A DNA stretch of 64,000 nucleotides from Glandiceps talaboti (Eukaryota > Hemichordata > Enteropneusta > Spengelidae), in the NCBI RefSeq assembly GCF_964340395.1, contig NC_135554.1, positions 16,714,092 to 16,778,091 of the forward strand, in the 5' to 3' direction. The notes under the pieces are model-generated. The model saw only the letters and a list, made by a program, of their open reading frames with translations, did not search any database and had not been told where the DNA came from. This document shows positions 1-15,325 of the stretch, one piece after another; the first letter of the stretch is position 1, and each line of letters starts with the position of its first letter. Position numbers and translations under genes: made by a program.

Positions 1-3000
1 GACATCTATGCAGTGTATTAAAGTGAGATAAGTGTCCGTTTCTAGTTGAAATGTACAACATATCTTGTTTAAAAACGGGTTCAAGACTAAAACAGATATT
101 GTCCGTGCGTGCCTTTGCTTCAAAATCACAAAGCGTGAGTCTCCACATTCAACCCAGTTGAGTTTTGTATGAATCAAGAGAGTTACCCGAAGAGTCATTT
201 ATTACGACGCTATTATTAACTTTTAAGAGCTCTTTTCGGATGTTTCAATGCCCTAGTAAAGGGTATATAACACGATAAACAGTGTTTATTGTTGTATAAA
301 GTGACCGTTCAGGTTTCACCGAAATAGATATTACTAGAAATAAAGACGATTACAAGGAACCATGTCTAAAATGTACAGAGTGCCAATGTACAGAGAAGGG
401 CGATTTCAGTGTAATCAATTTAATCACATTGGAATTAATGGAAATCTGATTGGTCGTTTGATGACGTCACGCCCAAGTAATCCCCAGCCAGGATGTCACA
501 AAGTACTCCGACGGACATTTTTTTGTTTTCAAGGTGAAGCAGCAACTGTTATCTGTCAGCAAACATTAACTGTAATGATGATAAGTTGACGACATGGAAA
601 TCATTATTACATTGTCTGTGTTGATAACATGTCATGCGATGAAACGTGTGTAGACATTTCAATCGATCTGTACTTTACCTGTAATACGTTACTACATACC
701 AACTGTAATCTATTTTATTTCCTTGCCAAAGTAGCAAAGCACGCGGCATCGTTCTTTTTCGATGTATCATCGTTGGGTTGCTTGTGATGACAGTTCAATC
801 GACACCAAAAACCCGTTAAGGCTTTAGATGGCAGGGAAGTGTGTGAACCTTCCCCTACATGAACATTCCAGAACATTTCAACGGAATGACGATATCGTGC
901 CCCAAACACTTCATGATCATAGCCTGTATGGAATATACAGTTATACACTGTTCTAGAAATGAAACCTTACCATACTGTGTTTTACAACACGATTCAATAT
1001 TTTTTTACAACGGACGTAGACTAACACAAAATAATAATACTATTTGCCGATCTGCAATTTTTGTCAGGGATGTACCCTAAAAACTCCAGTAACTTTACTG
1101 CAAGTATTGTTGACTCTCGTGGAATATGTTGATTATCAGTATGTTTTTATGAACTTTGATGAAATAGTACAGCGTTAATGCTATTAGCTTGAAACACGCT
1201 TGAGTCAACAATTCAAATTGGAAACTAAATTGTATACCTCTGCATGTAGATAAGTTCAGTGACATATGTTACAGAACGATTTAATACGGACGTTTTTTTG
1301 TCTAGTTTATGACAGCTGGCGTGAGTTGAAATATTTGAAAGGAAATTATAGTTTCTGGTTTTGTAGTCGAAATCCTCATTTGTTTGCTATGGTATCTAGG
1401 ATTCTATGGTTTTTGTACAAAGAAATATATAAAAGCTTCGTCTGACCTGTAGTTAGGATTTTCAATGACCTGTCCTATGTTAGTATCTGTTGTGATTCTG
1501 TCACTTTATAGCCTGTAAACTGCGCTGTTAAGATACATCGTTAGCTATTCGCACCTCCAAGCCGAGGTACGACCAGCTAACAAATTATCTCAGCAACCCA
1601 GTAAAGCTAGTCATTGGAATATTTGTTTGCATGAATTTTTCATATTTTATGTGTAGTCGTGAATTCAAAATTACAATTACATATTGATATTGACCCATAT
1701 TGGTATGTAAAATGTTAAATTCAGATCTGAATTATTTTTACCATCACTTCAAATTCGATATGTATTTCATACTGACATGGTGATGTCTGTTGTATACCAT
1801 TCCATTCAACCGGTGTGACGTGCTATCTAACAATCAAACGACAGACAGCTCTGATGGAATTTTAACTCATAAAGTCTTAACCACCACCTGTTGATCCTGT
1901 ACGCGAGTCTGCACGTGTGTAGCTCTCTGTGTATTTCTGAATATGGTTATGTGTATCAGTGTCTATGTGTCTGTGTGCAGCAATGTTGTATGAAACCCTT
2001 ATGGAAAGGCTAAATGGATATGTAAAGCGTGGCTAGTCTGGATGCCAACGTGGTTTCTAACTAAACCTGTGAGTGGAGGTGTAAAATCGTATTAACGATA
2101 ACGTATAGGAACTAGACTAGAACAGGGCCGAATTATGTCACCGGGTATGATGTCTAATGACTAATCTTGGTCAATGTTTATCCAATGGTCGAAACGTGGG
2201 TGAAAACAGAAACCGGATACGTGTTTTTTTAGCTTGGAACGTAAGCGGCACACCGTTGTTTCAAAATACACCTGGGGGAGCAATACCCTTCATTACACAC
2301 GGGCAGGTACGGTTAACGAATACAAATCGGCTATTTGGTCCAACTACAACAATCTTTAAGGCCTCAAGCATGTCCGGTCATCAACTTTATAAACACGACA
2401 GTAGTCACATTGTGTACTGGCTTCACATACCAATATTACATACGGATTCTGCCATGATATATAGTCAAGGTCATTGACCTTGGAGTAAGTGACACTTACA
2501 AGTAACGAGGAAAAATGCAGCGTTGCTAAGTGTTTTATATATGCCATGCTCCATGGAATAAACGAATGACTTTATTTGTTTGTAGTGAACATGGAGGTCT
2601 ATCATTAAATGATCACAAATCTTTTGTTGAATTGTTGATTTCTTCATGTAAATCTCATCATCTGATGTACAATCAAACTTGACGATTTGAATTGTTAGTT
2701 CCGTAACCGTTGTGAAAAACAACCGCCTCCCCCCCCCCCTCCCCCCCCCATCTGATTGAGCCATACTTTCCTGCCATATACTATGAAAGAGCATGGGAAT
2801 GTCTTGAGGTGAATCGAAGCATGGTTTCCAGGTTACCTACCCCCCACCCCACCCCACCTCCTAGTCCTCCCCGGCACTCACTATGATGGTAATACTACTA
2901 ATAGAATATAATATAATGTGTGAGAGGGACTGTTTAGGGGTTCTCTATAATTTTCTATACTTTTGTACAATAATTTAATAACATAATCTTATTCTTCTAA

Positions 3001-5283
3001 ACTGTTATAGGTTATTAAATTAATGTATAGCCTATCTAGAATCTTCTCCTTACATCATTGTTTCTGATACGACACGGATAGAGTCGTGTAGTGAAGATAT
3101 AAATTGTAAACAGAACGAGACCGAAAAATAGGTCGTCAAAAATAGACAGACCATGCAATGACCTGCTGTTACAATAGTAGTCAACAGGCACATTTTAACG
3201 TGTCAATTTTGAAGCTTTGAACTTTGTTGAACTAAGACACAAGAATTTTCTATACACTAGAGCAGTCCAATTAATATTCCAATCACTCGAGATATGAGTT
3301 CTCAAAGACCTAACTAAAACAATCTACAAATTGAACAACCTGTAGACAACTAACTAATCGTATATGCTACAGCAAATTGAAGAACCACCGCCGGGAGATA
3401 GACGTCAAGCCATGTGTTATAGTTACATGTAACTGTGGCTTTTTCACTTCCTTATAAGCATTGAATACATTACATTATGTAGAACAAGACAGCATGAATT
3501 TATAAAAGTGACTAAAGGTGAATTGTAATGGAATTCGATTATAAAATAAAACGGTTTTCTCTTTAAATGATGACACAATTTTGAAATCAACAACCCATAT
3601 TTTGCACATCTGGAAATCATTCAGTTTTCAAATGCGAATTATTTTTTATTATGGCAATGTCCTTTATAATATTGTAGAACCCCTTTTCAAAAGATTGTCT
3701 GCTTAATTTTTAACAAACTGTCTCATGATCACCAAAGACTTGACTGAGGCTGTATTATAATTGTGTGATTTTTCATCTAGCCTTCAGCTTCGCAAGTTAA
3801 GTTTCGACAGATGCTCCTCCTCGAACAGACTGCTATCACCACGTGAGATTTGCTTGATTGTGGAAGTCACGCTCAAAACCCGACTCTGTCAGCCTATGGC
3901 CACTTTGGTCTATTTTATGAACTAGCAACAAATGTAGGCTACTAAGTTTACGTGTAAGAAGGCCTAACCATCAATAAAGAGTGCGTAAACTATTCTGTGT
4001 TTCCATGGAAACTTGACTATGCAATGAGCAATGGGGGTAAGTAGTAACATTCCCATGAAGGCACAGAATAAGGAACATTCCGTGGGAAACGGTTGGTATA
4101 CATACAAGTACTTGTTATTCTTTATCACTTACATATTTCGAGTTATAAGATCTGGTATTGTGTGTAAGTACAGCATTTACAGTAGATTGAGTTTGAACAA
4201 GTTGTGACCACTCGGTGTTAGTACTTTAGTGTTGGTCTTCACAGACGTAGCGATAGCGTTGTTATAAAAGACCATTCAATGTTGCCAAGGAAGGCAGAAA
4301 AATATGCCACAGTCAGTATGATAACAAGTACAACCGTTAGTGGCAATAATAAACACACTTAACCGGTGATAATACCTTTGCATCGGTCTATTAGTATAAT
4401 AGCAATGTCTATCATTTTGTAATGTTCAGACTATTCACGTCCAACCACCAGTGACATATGGTGGAAAAAAAACCATTCAGCTTCCTTTTATACAACTTTT
4501 GTGAAGATTCTCACTTTTAAGGTTTGATTAATAGGACCCGCTTTAATCTTTCTCCAAGACGGGTCATTAAGAAAACTGAATTCGACCAAAATTAAGGAGA
4601 AACTATCGCAGTTTTGGAGAAATGGTGGAACGCATGACGATATTGTTACTAGGGTTACCGATGACAGAACACAATTTTCTGATATATTCACAAAGTTTTG
4701 ATGTGACGCGAGGTCACAGTGATCTCTCAGCTGTCATGAAGTAATACTTAGAACAAACGTTTGCATTTCGCGAAGAGCATTCTTCTGAGATGACAACATT
4801 ACATGTACGTCATTAAAATATCACCAATGTCAAATAATGACTAATTACAGACAGTTGGAAGAGCAATGGCGCTATCACATTTTTTGGCTACTTTTCATAT
4901 TTTGTCAGTATTATTTGCATTGAATTAAGGCAACGAAACTCTGGTGCTGATGATTTTATCATCCGATCATTTGAGTATTGTATAATTTATATTTATAAGA
5001 ATTTAAAATTGGAATAAAGTATGTATTCACTCTAGAAAAGTGAGCGAGTTGAAGGCAAGGCAAGGAGCGTCCACCTGCTCCCTGGCTACTTCTAAAATGA
5101 TCCAAGTTAACCATGAACATTGTAATATGATGTCTGCTAGCTAATTCCCTAAAGTCTCCAAGGTGATCCCGTATACAAGTGGAGATATGAGAGTGATTTT
5201 ATGATAGTTACATGATCTGTCAGATAGGTGCGGAGATCAGAGAGTAACGTTTTATCGATTCTTGGGGTTGACTGATTGCTTTA
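1..5283. other. intergenic, no gene seen
   Basis: Only short ORFs (about 110 codons or fewer) with no recognisable domain or convincing splice-flanked exon are present. Two small landmarks stand out: a perfect CRE-type palindrome TGACGTCA at 462-469, and a C-rich tract at 2726-2749 that would be G-rich on the minus strand. I see no RNA gene. Confidence 0.6.
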
Positions 5284-5332
5284 TTGATTGATTGTGATTG
5301 ATTGATTGATTGATTGATTGACTGGTTGATTG
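5284..5332. repeat. (GATT)n microsatellite
   Basis: About ten near-perfect GATT tetranucleotides in tandem with minor interruptions. A shorter copy of the same motif recurs at about 42,341-42,358. Confidence 0.85.
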
Positions 5333-6611
5333 AGAGGCAAGTTTTGCATTGATGTTTTGTCCCTCTTGACCATGTATAGTAACAAGGGCTAAAAATAACC
5401 TTTGATTATAATTATGTACATGGAGTCTGTAGTGATTTGCACAAATTAAAGTAAATTGAAATACGTATAGATTAAGTCACCGTCTAAAGTGTGTCACAGA
5501 TACCTTTTCCAGCAATAAGAAAAAAATTGACTGTATTGTAGATATTGTCACTTTTATTTTTTTATTTCATTTTAGAGCCACGGAGGGTCAGACGCTGGGT
5601 ATCAAACTGACATAGTAACTGAGCATCCATTTCAGGTGAAGTTAATGTACACAGTGCACTTACTACACATTATTCGGTACAAAATGGACTTTGTCAGAGC
5701 GTGATAGAGATGTCTGAGGTAAGTTAAAGTGACCTGGTAACCGAATTTATTGGTAACCAAAATATTACGTCATTGTGCCGTTAGTTCATGTATAAATACC
5801 CGGAGACAACTGTACCACTTGCGAGACATGATTCAGAAGACTTTAGTGGTTGGAATGATTTGGGCAATCGGATATTTCACAATGAAGCAAAAGCAAGCAC
5901 CGAAACTCATGCATAAAGTATGTTACTTTTACAGTATCAATATACCAATGCGTTTGACATTTCCAGGCTTATCTGAATCCCATTTTTTTATAGTTAAATG
6001 TAAAATGGACTCTATACTCCGTAGTTGTGGATGCGGCGTAATGTGAAAAACAAATGCCATCACTTGCCAGCAATTTGGAGGAATAAACAGCAGTAGCCAT
6101 CAAAGTGTCAACGACCTTTACAGCCTTAGTCCTTGGATTTTGACATCAATCACCAAGAGGGTCAATTTCATTTCATCTCAAAGTTGTACAAATACCCATA
6201 ATGTACTCTACTCGTTGGCATTTGAAGTAGAACAACATTCAAAGTACCGTTGTTAGTTTTGTTCAGAAGCTGTACGGTGTAACAAATATATCATGTATGT
6301 GGACTATGTTAGTTATAGTCTCTGCTTAATCCACCTGTTTGCTTGGAGTCTGGAAGTAAAAATATTTGAGATTCAACAGATTTCTCGTGTACCAGAGTGA
6401 ATTAAAACTGTTATCGACAAAAATGTGGAAATCGATAGAAAATTTGTTACGCAATTGTGATGAATACAAACTTGAACTAAATGACGTGATTCGGTAAACT
6501 CAAGAAGTAAAGATTTGTTCTGCTCTAATGACTTCGTGACTGAATCTTCCGAAGAACAGTACGCGTCAACAACCTGTTGCGTTGTCAACAACACTGACGA
6601 AACTATCCATG

Positions 6612-6644
<33 letters not shown>

Positions 6645-6645
6645 A
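6612..6645. repeat. (CAA)n microsatellite
   Basis: About eleven uninterrupted AAC/CAA triplets. Confidence 0.9.
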
Positions 6646-7893
6646 CTACGCGACTTCGATAGCCCAAAAACAAAATCTCTAAATCTTCCCCTCATCTCGA
6701 ACTTTCTCAAGACATCCCACAACTTAATTTCAGGACTTTACAATTATATAACAGACACAATTAAATCGAAATCCATTGTTTTATGGTGAAAGGAACAAGG
6801 ACAATAATCCCTGATGTTCTTTTCTGCTCTGTTGATCCAAGACATAGATAGCAATGTACTTTGTCATCTGACACACTAAAAAAAACCTCATTGAGTGACA
6901 AGACTCGTAATCCGTCATCACTAACTCCAAGGAAACGTATTATGAGATCAGGAATTCCCTTAATGTAGGAATAATGGAATGAAAATATTTGCAGCGTGTA
7001 AAACAAGTTCTAATGGTTTGTTTAAATGGAGGTATTAAAGTGAGGCTTGCTCAGACACAAATGTTCATTTACTCTGCAGATTTAAACGAGGTTACTCGAT
7101 AAAACGCCTTCTTAGCTTCAAACTTCGTCGTCCGCCTGCTCCTTGTTTTCCTTTTCCGATGGAAAATTTGTATTTATGATCAATTTCAATGACGCAATTT
7201 TATATAGAGTTAAAATTACGTCACAAATCAATTATATAATTTTTCTCAAAGTCTCGCGAGGCTTGCGTCAGCCCATTTATAATTATGGTAAGTACATGCA
7301 CCACCAAGATGAATCGGGTTTGATAGACTTCTGAGTCGACTAACCAGGAAAACCAATTCAAAACTGTTTTTCTATATATTTCATGCTAATATTGCTAGAA
7401 AACTACTCAAAGCATTTCAAGCCATGGGGAAAATAGAAAACAAGTGCACTGTCTATATACATGGCGAAGTGTGGTATCTGTTCATGCCTTCCATTGGCCA
7501 AGGATTTATCACGTGACACGATTTCTACATCGAAAACAACCAATGAGGATTGACAATGACACTAATATGCATAGTGCGAGTGTTTTCACTGTTAGTACAC
7601 AGGTACTTGTTTTTCAAAGCGACTCAACTTATGCCTTGGACTAATTTCTATATCTATGAATGTGTATTTATTGAAGCATCATAGAATATTTTCGAATGAA
7701 AATTCATGGAATTTTCAAATGGAATATCATAGAATATTGCACAGCAGTACGTCACTTAGATCGCATGGTATTGTTTTCTTGTACATGTATTAGTCGCAGC
7801 ATCCAAATATCAAATATTGGTCTCTTATTGGTAATAACAACCACACTGATGTCATCTCTCTTGGTGGTAAATAACAACCATGCTGAGGCTTAA

Positions 7894-8682
7894 TGACGTC
7901 ACCGATCTTGAGGGTAACATAACCATGATGACATCATCAATCTTGTTAGTAAAAACGATACTACAGCTTTTAACTGACGTCAACAGTCTCCTTCATAAGG
8001 TTTGTACTTCAATTTTAGGGTAATTTTTGAGTTCAGAAACTATGACAAAAATGTCACTCTCTTATCGTTGGCAATGTATCTTCAATGACTGGGAAACTAA
8101 AACGGAACAAAAAATCTAATTGGAAATTTTGTCTGGGTCAACATCGAAACTGGTTTTTCGTTTATTATGTCGTGTACGACTGGTTGAGGGTCATGGAAAC
8201 ATGTTGTTGTTGTCACATCGCAAGTCAGGTGGAAATAAATAAAGTGCGCAGTGCTTGAAGCGAAATACCAATGTGCAGAAGTAGTTTAGTACAGGGTCAG
8301 AATGGCCATGCATTGTCATCAAATCGACATTTCGGTCAAAGTACAATAATAAGGTAACTGACTGAGTACCAACTCTAATTATTCATCCCAATAATACACA
8401 TATAACCAGTATTACATTAGCTGTTCAGACGTATGCAATAACCTCCAAGGATTTTTCACCTGGTCATGAGCAAACAATACATTTTCAGCACAAAATATGT
8501 CTTTGCCAAAGTATATTTGTTTATGGGATTTACAGGATTGATGACTTTTTTCAAAATAGAGTCAAGTTTCAAATTTCTCTACCTCATTCTACGAATGAAA
8601 TAGATACCTGCAAGAATTTAAATGTAAACTTCTCTATCGCGATTACATAGTTCTGGACCACTGTACTTGCAATGTGACGTCA
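7894..8682. promoter_or_regulatory. cluster of three CRE-like palindromes
   Basis: The perfect 8-bp CREB/ATF palindrome TGACGTCA occurs at 7894-7901, 7975-7982 and 8675-8682. The motif is seen directly. Any regulatory function is inference, because no gene is recognised within 19 kb. Confidence 0.3.
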
Positions 8683-9691
8683 CCAAATCAATGCGCCAAT
8701 TAGCGATGAAAGACTTGGGTCGAGATTGTGTTTTTTGTTGAGTGTCGAAACAAACGGGACATAAATAAGTTAATTGAGGGTGCACGGCGGGTGGTATACG
8801 TTTAGATGAGTCGTTAGTGCAACCATTATTTTGTCAATCTCTCGATGTTGACTGACGACGTACTTAGACATTACGACATATTGTCACAAACGCCGTTACA
8901 CGTAAATTAACTATTGTGAACTCAACAAAAACTTCATCAACACCCCATTAGTAGACTGCCACGACGTCATCGGTCCGGGCTTATCAGCCAGCCCAAGATG
9001 AGCGAAATGGTGTGTTCCATTAGTTTTGTTTTCGCGATATAAACCTGGATTATAATTACTTTCTGTCTAAGGTAGAATTGACAGAGGTAAAGTTATCACG
9101 AATTAGCGATAATTTTCAATGAGTAATTTGTCAGTTTATAATAATAATCTTTATTTATACTGGATAGTTCTTTAAGGATATAAACACTTGTCTCCCAAGA
9201 AGTCCAGTGAGGGCCATCCCTCATGGGTTCAGTTTGAGTACCTACACCTAGAATCACTCTGATGCTGAGCAGATGACAAGAGTTCAAACCAATCAATGAA
9301 TAAATTACCTTAGCTAGAACAGAAAGCGTTTAATTTTCGGAGATGAAATTCATACTGATACTCGATCAAGTCAAATTCAACGTCGTAAACCCCAGGCCTG
9401 TTTACGGCACCGGCTGAAACGAACCCGCCAACTATTTCGTTGCTAGCAGAAATGTGTGCTGTGGCTTGCGACAAAATGGTCAAATTGTGACTAATAGGAG
9501 TTTGTAAACTAATGAAGCATACGTAGTCGGTTGTACAGTCAACGTCGTCATTCTGTCCACAACATCTTATACAACACAGCGTTCGTCTTAAGATTACTAT
9601 ATACATTCATTTACAATGAAAGTCGATCACTTCGCAAGTTGAGAACGTTGGCTTACTGGATATACAATAGAATTTGTATTGGACACTGAAC

Positions 9692-9916
<225 letters not shown>

Positions 9917-10027
9917 TTTGTAAAGTCCTATGCGTGTTAAACTCGTTTACTTGTTTGCATATTTTTGTTTTAGTTTTTCTCGTTAGCCAATACTATATAT
10001 TACTCATATTTCAGTTCGTTTGTGTGC

Positions 10028-10059
10028 TTTGTTTGTTTGTTTGTTTGTTTGTTTGTTTC

Positions 10060-10108
<49 letters not shown>

Positions 10109-10149
10109 ATGTCTGTCTGTTTGTTTGTTTGTTTGTTTGTTTGTTTGTT
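10028..10149. repeat. (TTTG)n-(TCTG)n-(TTTG)n microsatellite
   Basis: A block of TTTG tetranucleotides flanks a central TCTG block. Open frames across it encode Cys/Val/Leu or Lys/Gln/Thr repeats and are repeat artefacts. Confidence 0.95.
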
Positions 10150-13100
10150 CGTGTATTCACACAGTTTGTTACTTTGTTTGAATATCAAACAGTTTGTAGA
10201 GTTTGACTGTTATTTGTTCGCCTGTCTTTTTGTTTTAAATACCTGGTTTGATTCGTAAAATTGCCACTGGTTTGAATCCTATCCTATTAGACAAACTATC
10301 AAATCATTCCTAAGGTATTGCCCCTAGGAAACCGAACACGACAACTATACATTTCATGACATAAAGAGACGATAATCGAAGATGGCACAGCTGTGAGGAA
10401 AGCACTTGGAGTTAGTAGAGCAGCTGTTAGTTAGACTGACGTGGATTGTGTGGTGTATCTTTGCAGCCTACAGCTACACTTAATGTACGATTAACGTCGG
10501 AGGCATCTCCATGGCGATTGTTTGTCTATCTATTGCAAAGAGAATTCACTTCAAAGACACAACTTCGCTCGACCTGGCTCAACTCGAAATGTATGACTAT
10601 ATATCCGTCCTCGTTCGGAGGGCTTTTGTCCCTTCTCTTTACAACTTCGATAAAGAGATAGCGAATTCCTGTCATGTGATTTCACTTGCAAATGACATCC
10701 TGGGGCATACAGAAGTGTCGTTTGTACGTTCTTTGTGTTGTTGGTGTATCCCAGGGCCAAATGTCCCCCTCCCAGTCACTGTAGTAACGCCGTGAACATG
10801 AGAACACATAACTATTTATAGGTCCATGTCAGAATAGTTGAAGTTCTTGTGTGCTCAACATACTCACGGTTGCAAATCACAATTAATCAAACACAGTTAA
10901 ACATGTACTAACAGACCGTAAAATATTTTACCCACATTGTCTTCTTGGTAGAAGTCCATGAACGACATAAATTACACCATATTAGATTCGTTTCCATGGA
11001 AACGTTTATCATATAAACATGTCCTATCCCGCCATTTAGATGTTATTGTATTTATCTACTTAATAGGATAATTCCAGCACTAACGGCAAGGCAAATCGGG
11101 TATGACGTTCAGTTTGTAAACCATATTGTTGTCATAGATACTGTTGCCATAGAGATGGTTTATAAATAAGAGATATTATATACTTTGACAACTTGAGTAA
11201 TCGATCCATCAACTCAATGGTCTAATCCAGACTAAAAACACAAACTTGTGAGAAATATGACGTGTTATACCGCCCCATCAAATAACACTCAGAGGAGTGG
11301 AGACTGGTTAGGTCTGAACGATACCGGTCACCATGACGACATACTGTGAACCTAAGGAGAGCAAAAGTAATAAAGTAAAACAGTCCTGATCAATAAGATG
11401 CTATAATTTTTTTGTGATTTTATAGTCTTCAGTTAATTCTCAAATATTAACTTTCACTAATTACCAGACTGGTATATTGTGTTCATGTACAAGAAGGTAT
11501 TTTTTATTCACTTACTTTTGTGTTTTTGTTTTCCAGCGAAAATGCGTCTTTAGTGAATATTTCGGTATTACAGTATCTTACAGTGTACAACAACACTTAT
11601 ACTGATAAGGTTCTACGCATTCTACATCTTGATACAATTTGATAGAGTTCACGGGTTTGTAAAAGGTAAAAAAAAAAACTGTCAAGAAGGTTGTAAGTTG
11701 AATTCAATAAAAGTTGCATATATGGGTTTAATATAATTCAACAGGTGGGTTGACGTATATGCGTCATTTGGTTATACATTTAACATGTGTGTTATACGGG
11801 ATTTAAAGAGTTTGTTAAGGTCTTCACAGTCAATAATTACATCTAGGTAACCCGTGTAAACGGGTTGTTTTACCGTTGCTGGGGTCTTGTTCTTTGTTCT
11901 ACGGAACGTAGCCTCCAAACTCTGACAGCAACATGTAGGGTCACTTGTCGGGTTGTTAACATGGCTCGCAGTCGTTGCTTTAACTCTTCGCTTACGTAAT
12001 GCGACCAAACTTTCGTTACAATGACAAATGTAAATTCGCCTGGAGCTAAACTTTCCCCCCGTGATTCTTTACCTTCCTGTGAAATATTGTGTTAACGCCA
12101 GTGAAGTCTGTTTTGTCCGGAGAATGAACCTGAACAGTATTATGTCAAGACATAAAAAAAAAAGTATTGTCTTAGCACGATCAAGTCTACCGCTAACGGT
12201 ACGGTACGTGTTTGGTGTTTGCTGGGTTCTTGGCCAATTAAAGCAAATACTTGTACATGTTAACCAAGTGCCAACGAGGTCTCATTAGGCCAACTTGGAG
12301 TCGAGGACAGCGAAATGTTGAACAGGCAAATGTTGTACAGGTATGAAGTAGTGTCCAAAACAAAGCTTTGGTTTGTTTGGTATAGTCTCACTGTAAATGG
12401 AAGTGAGGTGTCGTGAATAACTGACAACATCTACATCTACAGTCACCATGTTAAGTTTCCAACTTCGATCAAATTATCCCCGTCTATGCAATCTCTCCAA
12501 AAAGATATCAGGGTATCAATTAATCAATTAATTACTTTAAGAAAGTTATATTTAGCCTTTAAGAAAACTATATATAGCCTTAACATGCTGAGAAAATAAA
12601 CCTCTAAGCCGTCACGTCTCTGAATTACTATTGTTTTAAACTCACGATTGAAATGGAAATATTTAGATCAACATATTTTACTGATGTAACGTTCTGCAAA
12701 ACAAGTTTATCGTCTACCATTAAATATTTTCTTTGACATATAAACTTTACCTCGTGCTTTGTTCAGGCAAATGATGAGGTTTATTCTGTATAATGATTAT
12801 GTACATTGGTGGAAATACACGGAATCCCATAACACATATGTATCTCTTTTTAAGGTCGGAGAGTTCAATCATGATAACCACTTTACTGCTTTGTACCATG
12901 CACAGATCATCGGCATTTGGTTTTCTCAGTCTCTTGTTTCAGTAATTCAAAATTAAATTAAAAGTCCTTGTTGTGGGCTTTAAGGGATTTGTCTCAAATC
13001 TCAACCAGCGGAGACTGATTGATCGCCATTTGGCAAATGTTCAAATTACACGTAATTTTATCATCAAAATTCAACGACTACAACTTAAAGCGATTTCACG

Positions 13101-13944
13101 GTGTATGGGTCTTAAGAACGAGTTTGTAAAGCGTGGAGGATTTAAGAAAACCAACAGGGTGGGGTATTGGTGATTATCAATGGTCGATAATTATCTAGCA
13201 TTGCATATAACTGACACTGGGCTATATTCACACTGTCAATGGACCACTTCTAATCCCCTTGCATTACTATTGTAGTGTTAAACAACGCCGTGGAACGATG
13301 GACAAATTTGCAAACGTTACGTTAACAACGACGAACTTTACAAATGGAGCATTTACAGTGGATTATCATATGCTAATTAGCTATTGTTAAGAATTATTAT
13401 TCGTCCCAAGGTTAGTTTCATTTTGAGAGTTCGATTCCAATATATTGCATGGTGTGGCACATTCTAGCCATCACTCATTTACACGCATGCTCAGTTAAAG
13501 TTAGCAACACAGCCTGAAACAGAATATAAACACTTCGTCAATTGGCTATGATTTCGAAGTTCCCTCCACAGAGACGCTTAATATTGCCTGGATTAATTAA
13601 GGACTTATACCATCGACTAATACGAACTGTCGAATAGTGTTGCTATGAATAAGACCTGGCAGTGTGTATTCTCTATACATACTCGCTTGATTCTCTACAT
13701 ACTGGCAGCATATTTGGTGATGGTATTTTTGTATCCATCAAAGATGGAGTAAAAGTAGTAATACCATTCATATTCGTAATCGTAACGTTATATTCTATGT
13801 ATCCACCCATACAAGCGAGATTACGCGTCCCAATATCATGTATATGGTTCTCTCACGATCCAAGGAGTGTGACGTCATCGTGACCCATCTACTACACAAT
13901 TAACATATTGAGACTCTAGCAAGAGTGATTGTGCCTTTTCAATC
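10150..13944. other. intergenic, no gene seen
   Basis: No recognisable exon, RNA gene or strong repeat. A perfect CRE palindrome lies at 13,870-13,877. Short ORFs here (up to 94 codons) show no family signature. Confidence 0.55.
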
Positions 13945-14340
13945 CCCCTCTCTCCCTCATCTCAGACCATGCCAACACCCACACTCCCCTCCTTCCCTCA
14001 TTTCAGACCATGCCAACACCCACACCCCTCCCTCCCTCCCTCATCTCAGGCAATGCCAACTCCCACATCCCCTCCCTCCCTCCCCCATCTTAGACAATGT
14101 CAACACCCACACCCCCCCCATCTCAGACCATGCCAACAACCACACCCCTCCCTCAATTATCTCAGACGACATGTCAACACCCACAACTACATCCCTCCCT
14201 TCATTGTCTCACACCACGTCAACCTCCCCCCCCCGCCCCTTCCTCCATCATCTCAGATCACGTCAACACCCACACACCTTCTCTCTCCATCGTCTAAACC
14301 ACATCAACCCCAACACCTCGTCCCACCCTCCATCGTCTAA
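13945..14340. repeat. C-rich minisatellite, unit about 40-45 bp
   Basis: Nine or so degenerate tandem copies of a unit containing 'catctcagaccatgcc' and 'aacacccacacccctccc'. The plus strand is C-rich with almost no G, so the array is strand-asymmetric. All three plus frames stay open (Pro/His/Thr/Ser repeats) because of this composition, and are not genes. Confidence 0.9.
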
Positions 14341-15325
14341 ATAACCACAAAACCACACTGTATACTTTTAGATATGGGGAATTAAATATGATGGAGTTGT
14401 TCCTCCTTACATTTATTGGGTTCTTTTCAAATACTTCACGGTTTATTTAAAAAACAGTCACCAACAAAATAAGAAAGGTGGGCGTCTGATCAGATTTACC
14501 TTAATTTTGACAGCTGTAACACAACTTGAATACCAGCTACAGACTTAATAGTAATGCATGGTGCACAATAAATCGTCAGGGAATGAATCGCATTGTTTTA
14601 ATTTGTCGGTAGAATGAATCCATGAACGAATGCAGTAATGAAAGACACAGAAAACGTCTACCCTCGGGCAAACAAACACAGGTAGAAAAGGTGCAAACAG
14701 AAAAAAATGACACTAACCCTAGTCAGAAAACAAACCATTACAGTCTAAAATAATGACCGTTGTCGATATTATCAAGTCGATTGTCAACGATGTGGTTTAT
14801 TACAATGGATTTAGTCAGAGAACCCTTATCAATTAATCCTCAGGTGTAGAGGGGTTATGTAGTCGTACACGCAATGACTCATTTCAGCAACAAATGAACT
14901 TCCCTTGGTGACGGTGATGACAAACGCAAGCGTATGTGTGCATGCTGCGAGCTAAGATTTCATGGAAGGCTTAAGCCAGAATTTGTTTATTTTCTATGCA
15001 ATTGAACACAGATTTGTGTAAGGTGCCTCCTTCGCTAGAGACTAGGGTGCAGACTCATCGCCCAAATCTTAGATAAAACAATATGTAAAATAAAAAATGA
15101 CGTATATGTAAATTAGGCAAACACGTCATCGTCTTCTCTAAGAAATTACGTCACCGAAAACATGTGATGCCATATTTCAAACGACAACTGAGAGGTCATG
15201 GTTTGCGACGATGGTGTCGACTTGAATTGTAAGACTAAACGAGCAGTATTTGAATAGAAGGTTTCATCTTGATAACCGTGGCATTTAAGACACCTTTGTG
15301 CTAGCCTATTAAAGATAATCTAGTT
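14341..15325. other. intergenic, nothing recognised
   Basis: AT-rich unique-looking sequence with no ORF, repeat or RNA gene that I can support. Confidence 0.5.

Noticed and set aside
13425-13440. GAGTTCGATTCC, resembling a Pol III B box
   Set aside because: No A box or tRNA fold upstream at the right distance.
13925-14344. 139-residue Pro/His/Ser-rich protein
   Set aside because: Open in all three plus frames across a C-rich minisatellite lacking stop codons.
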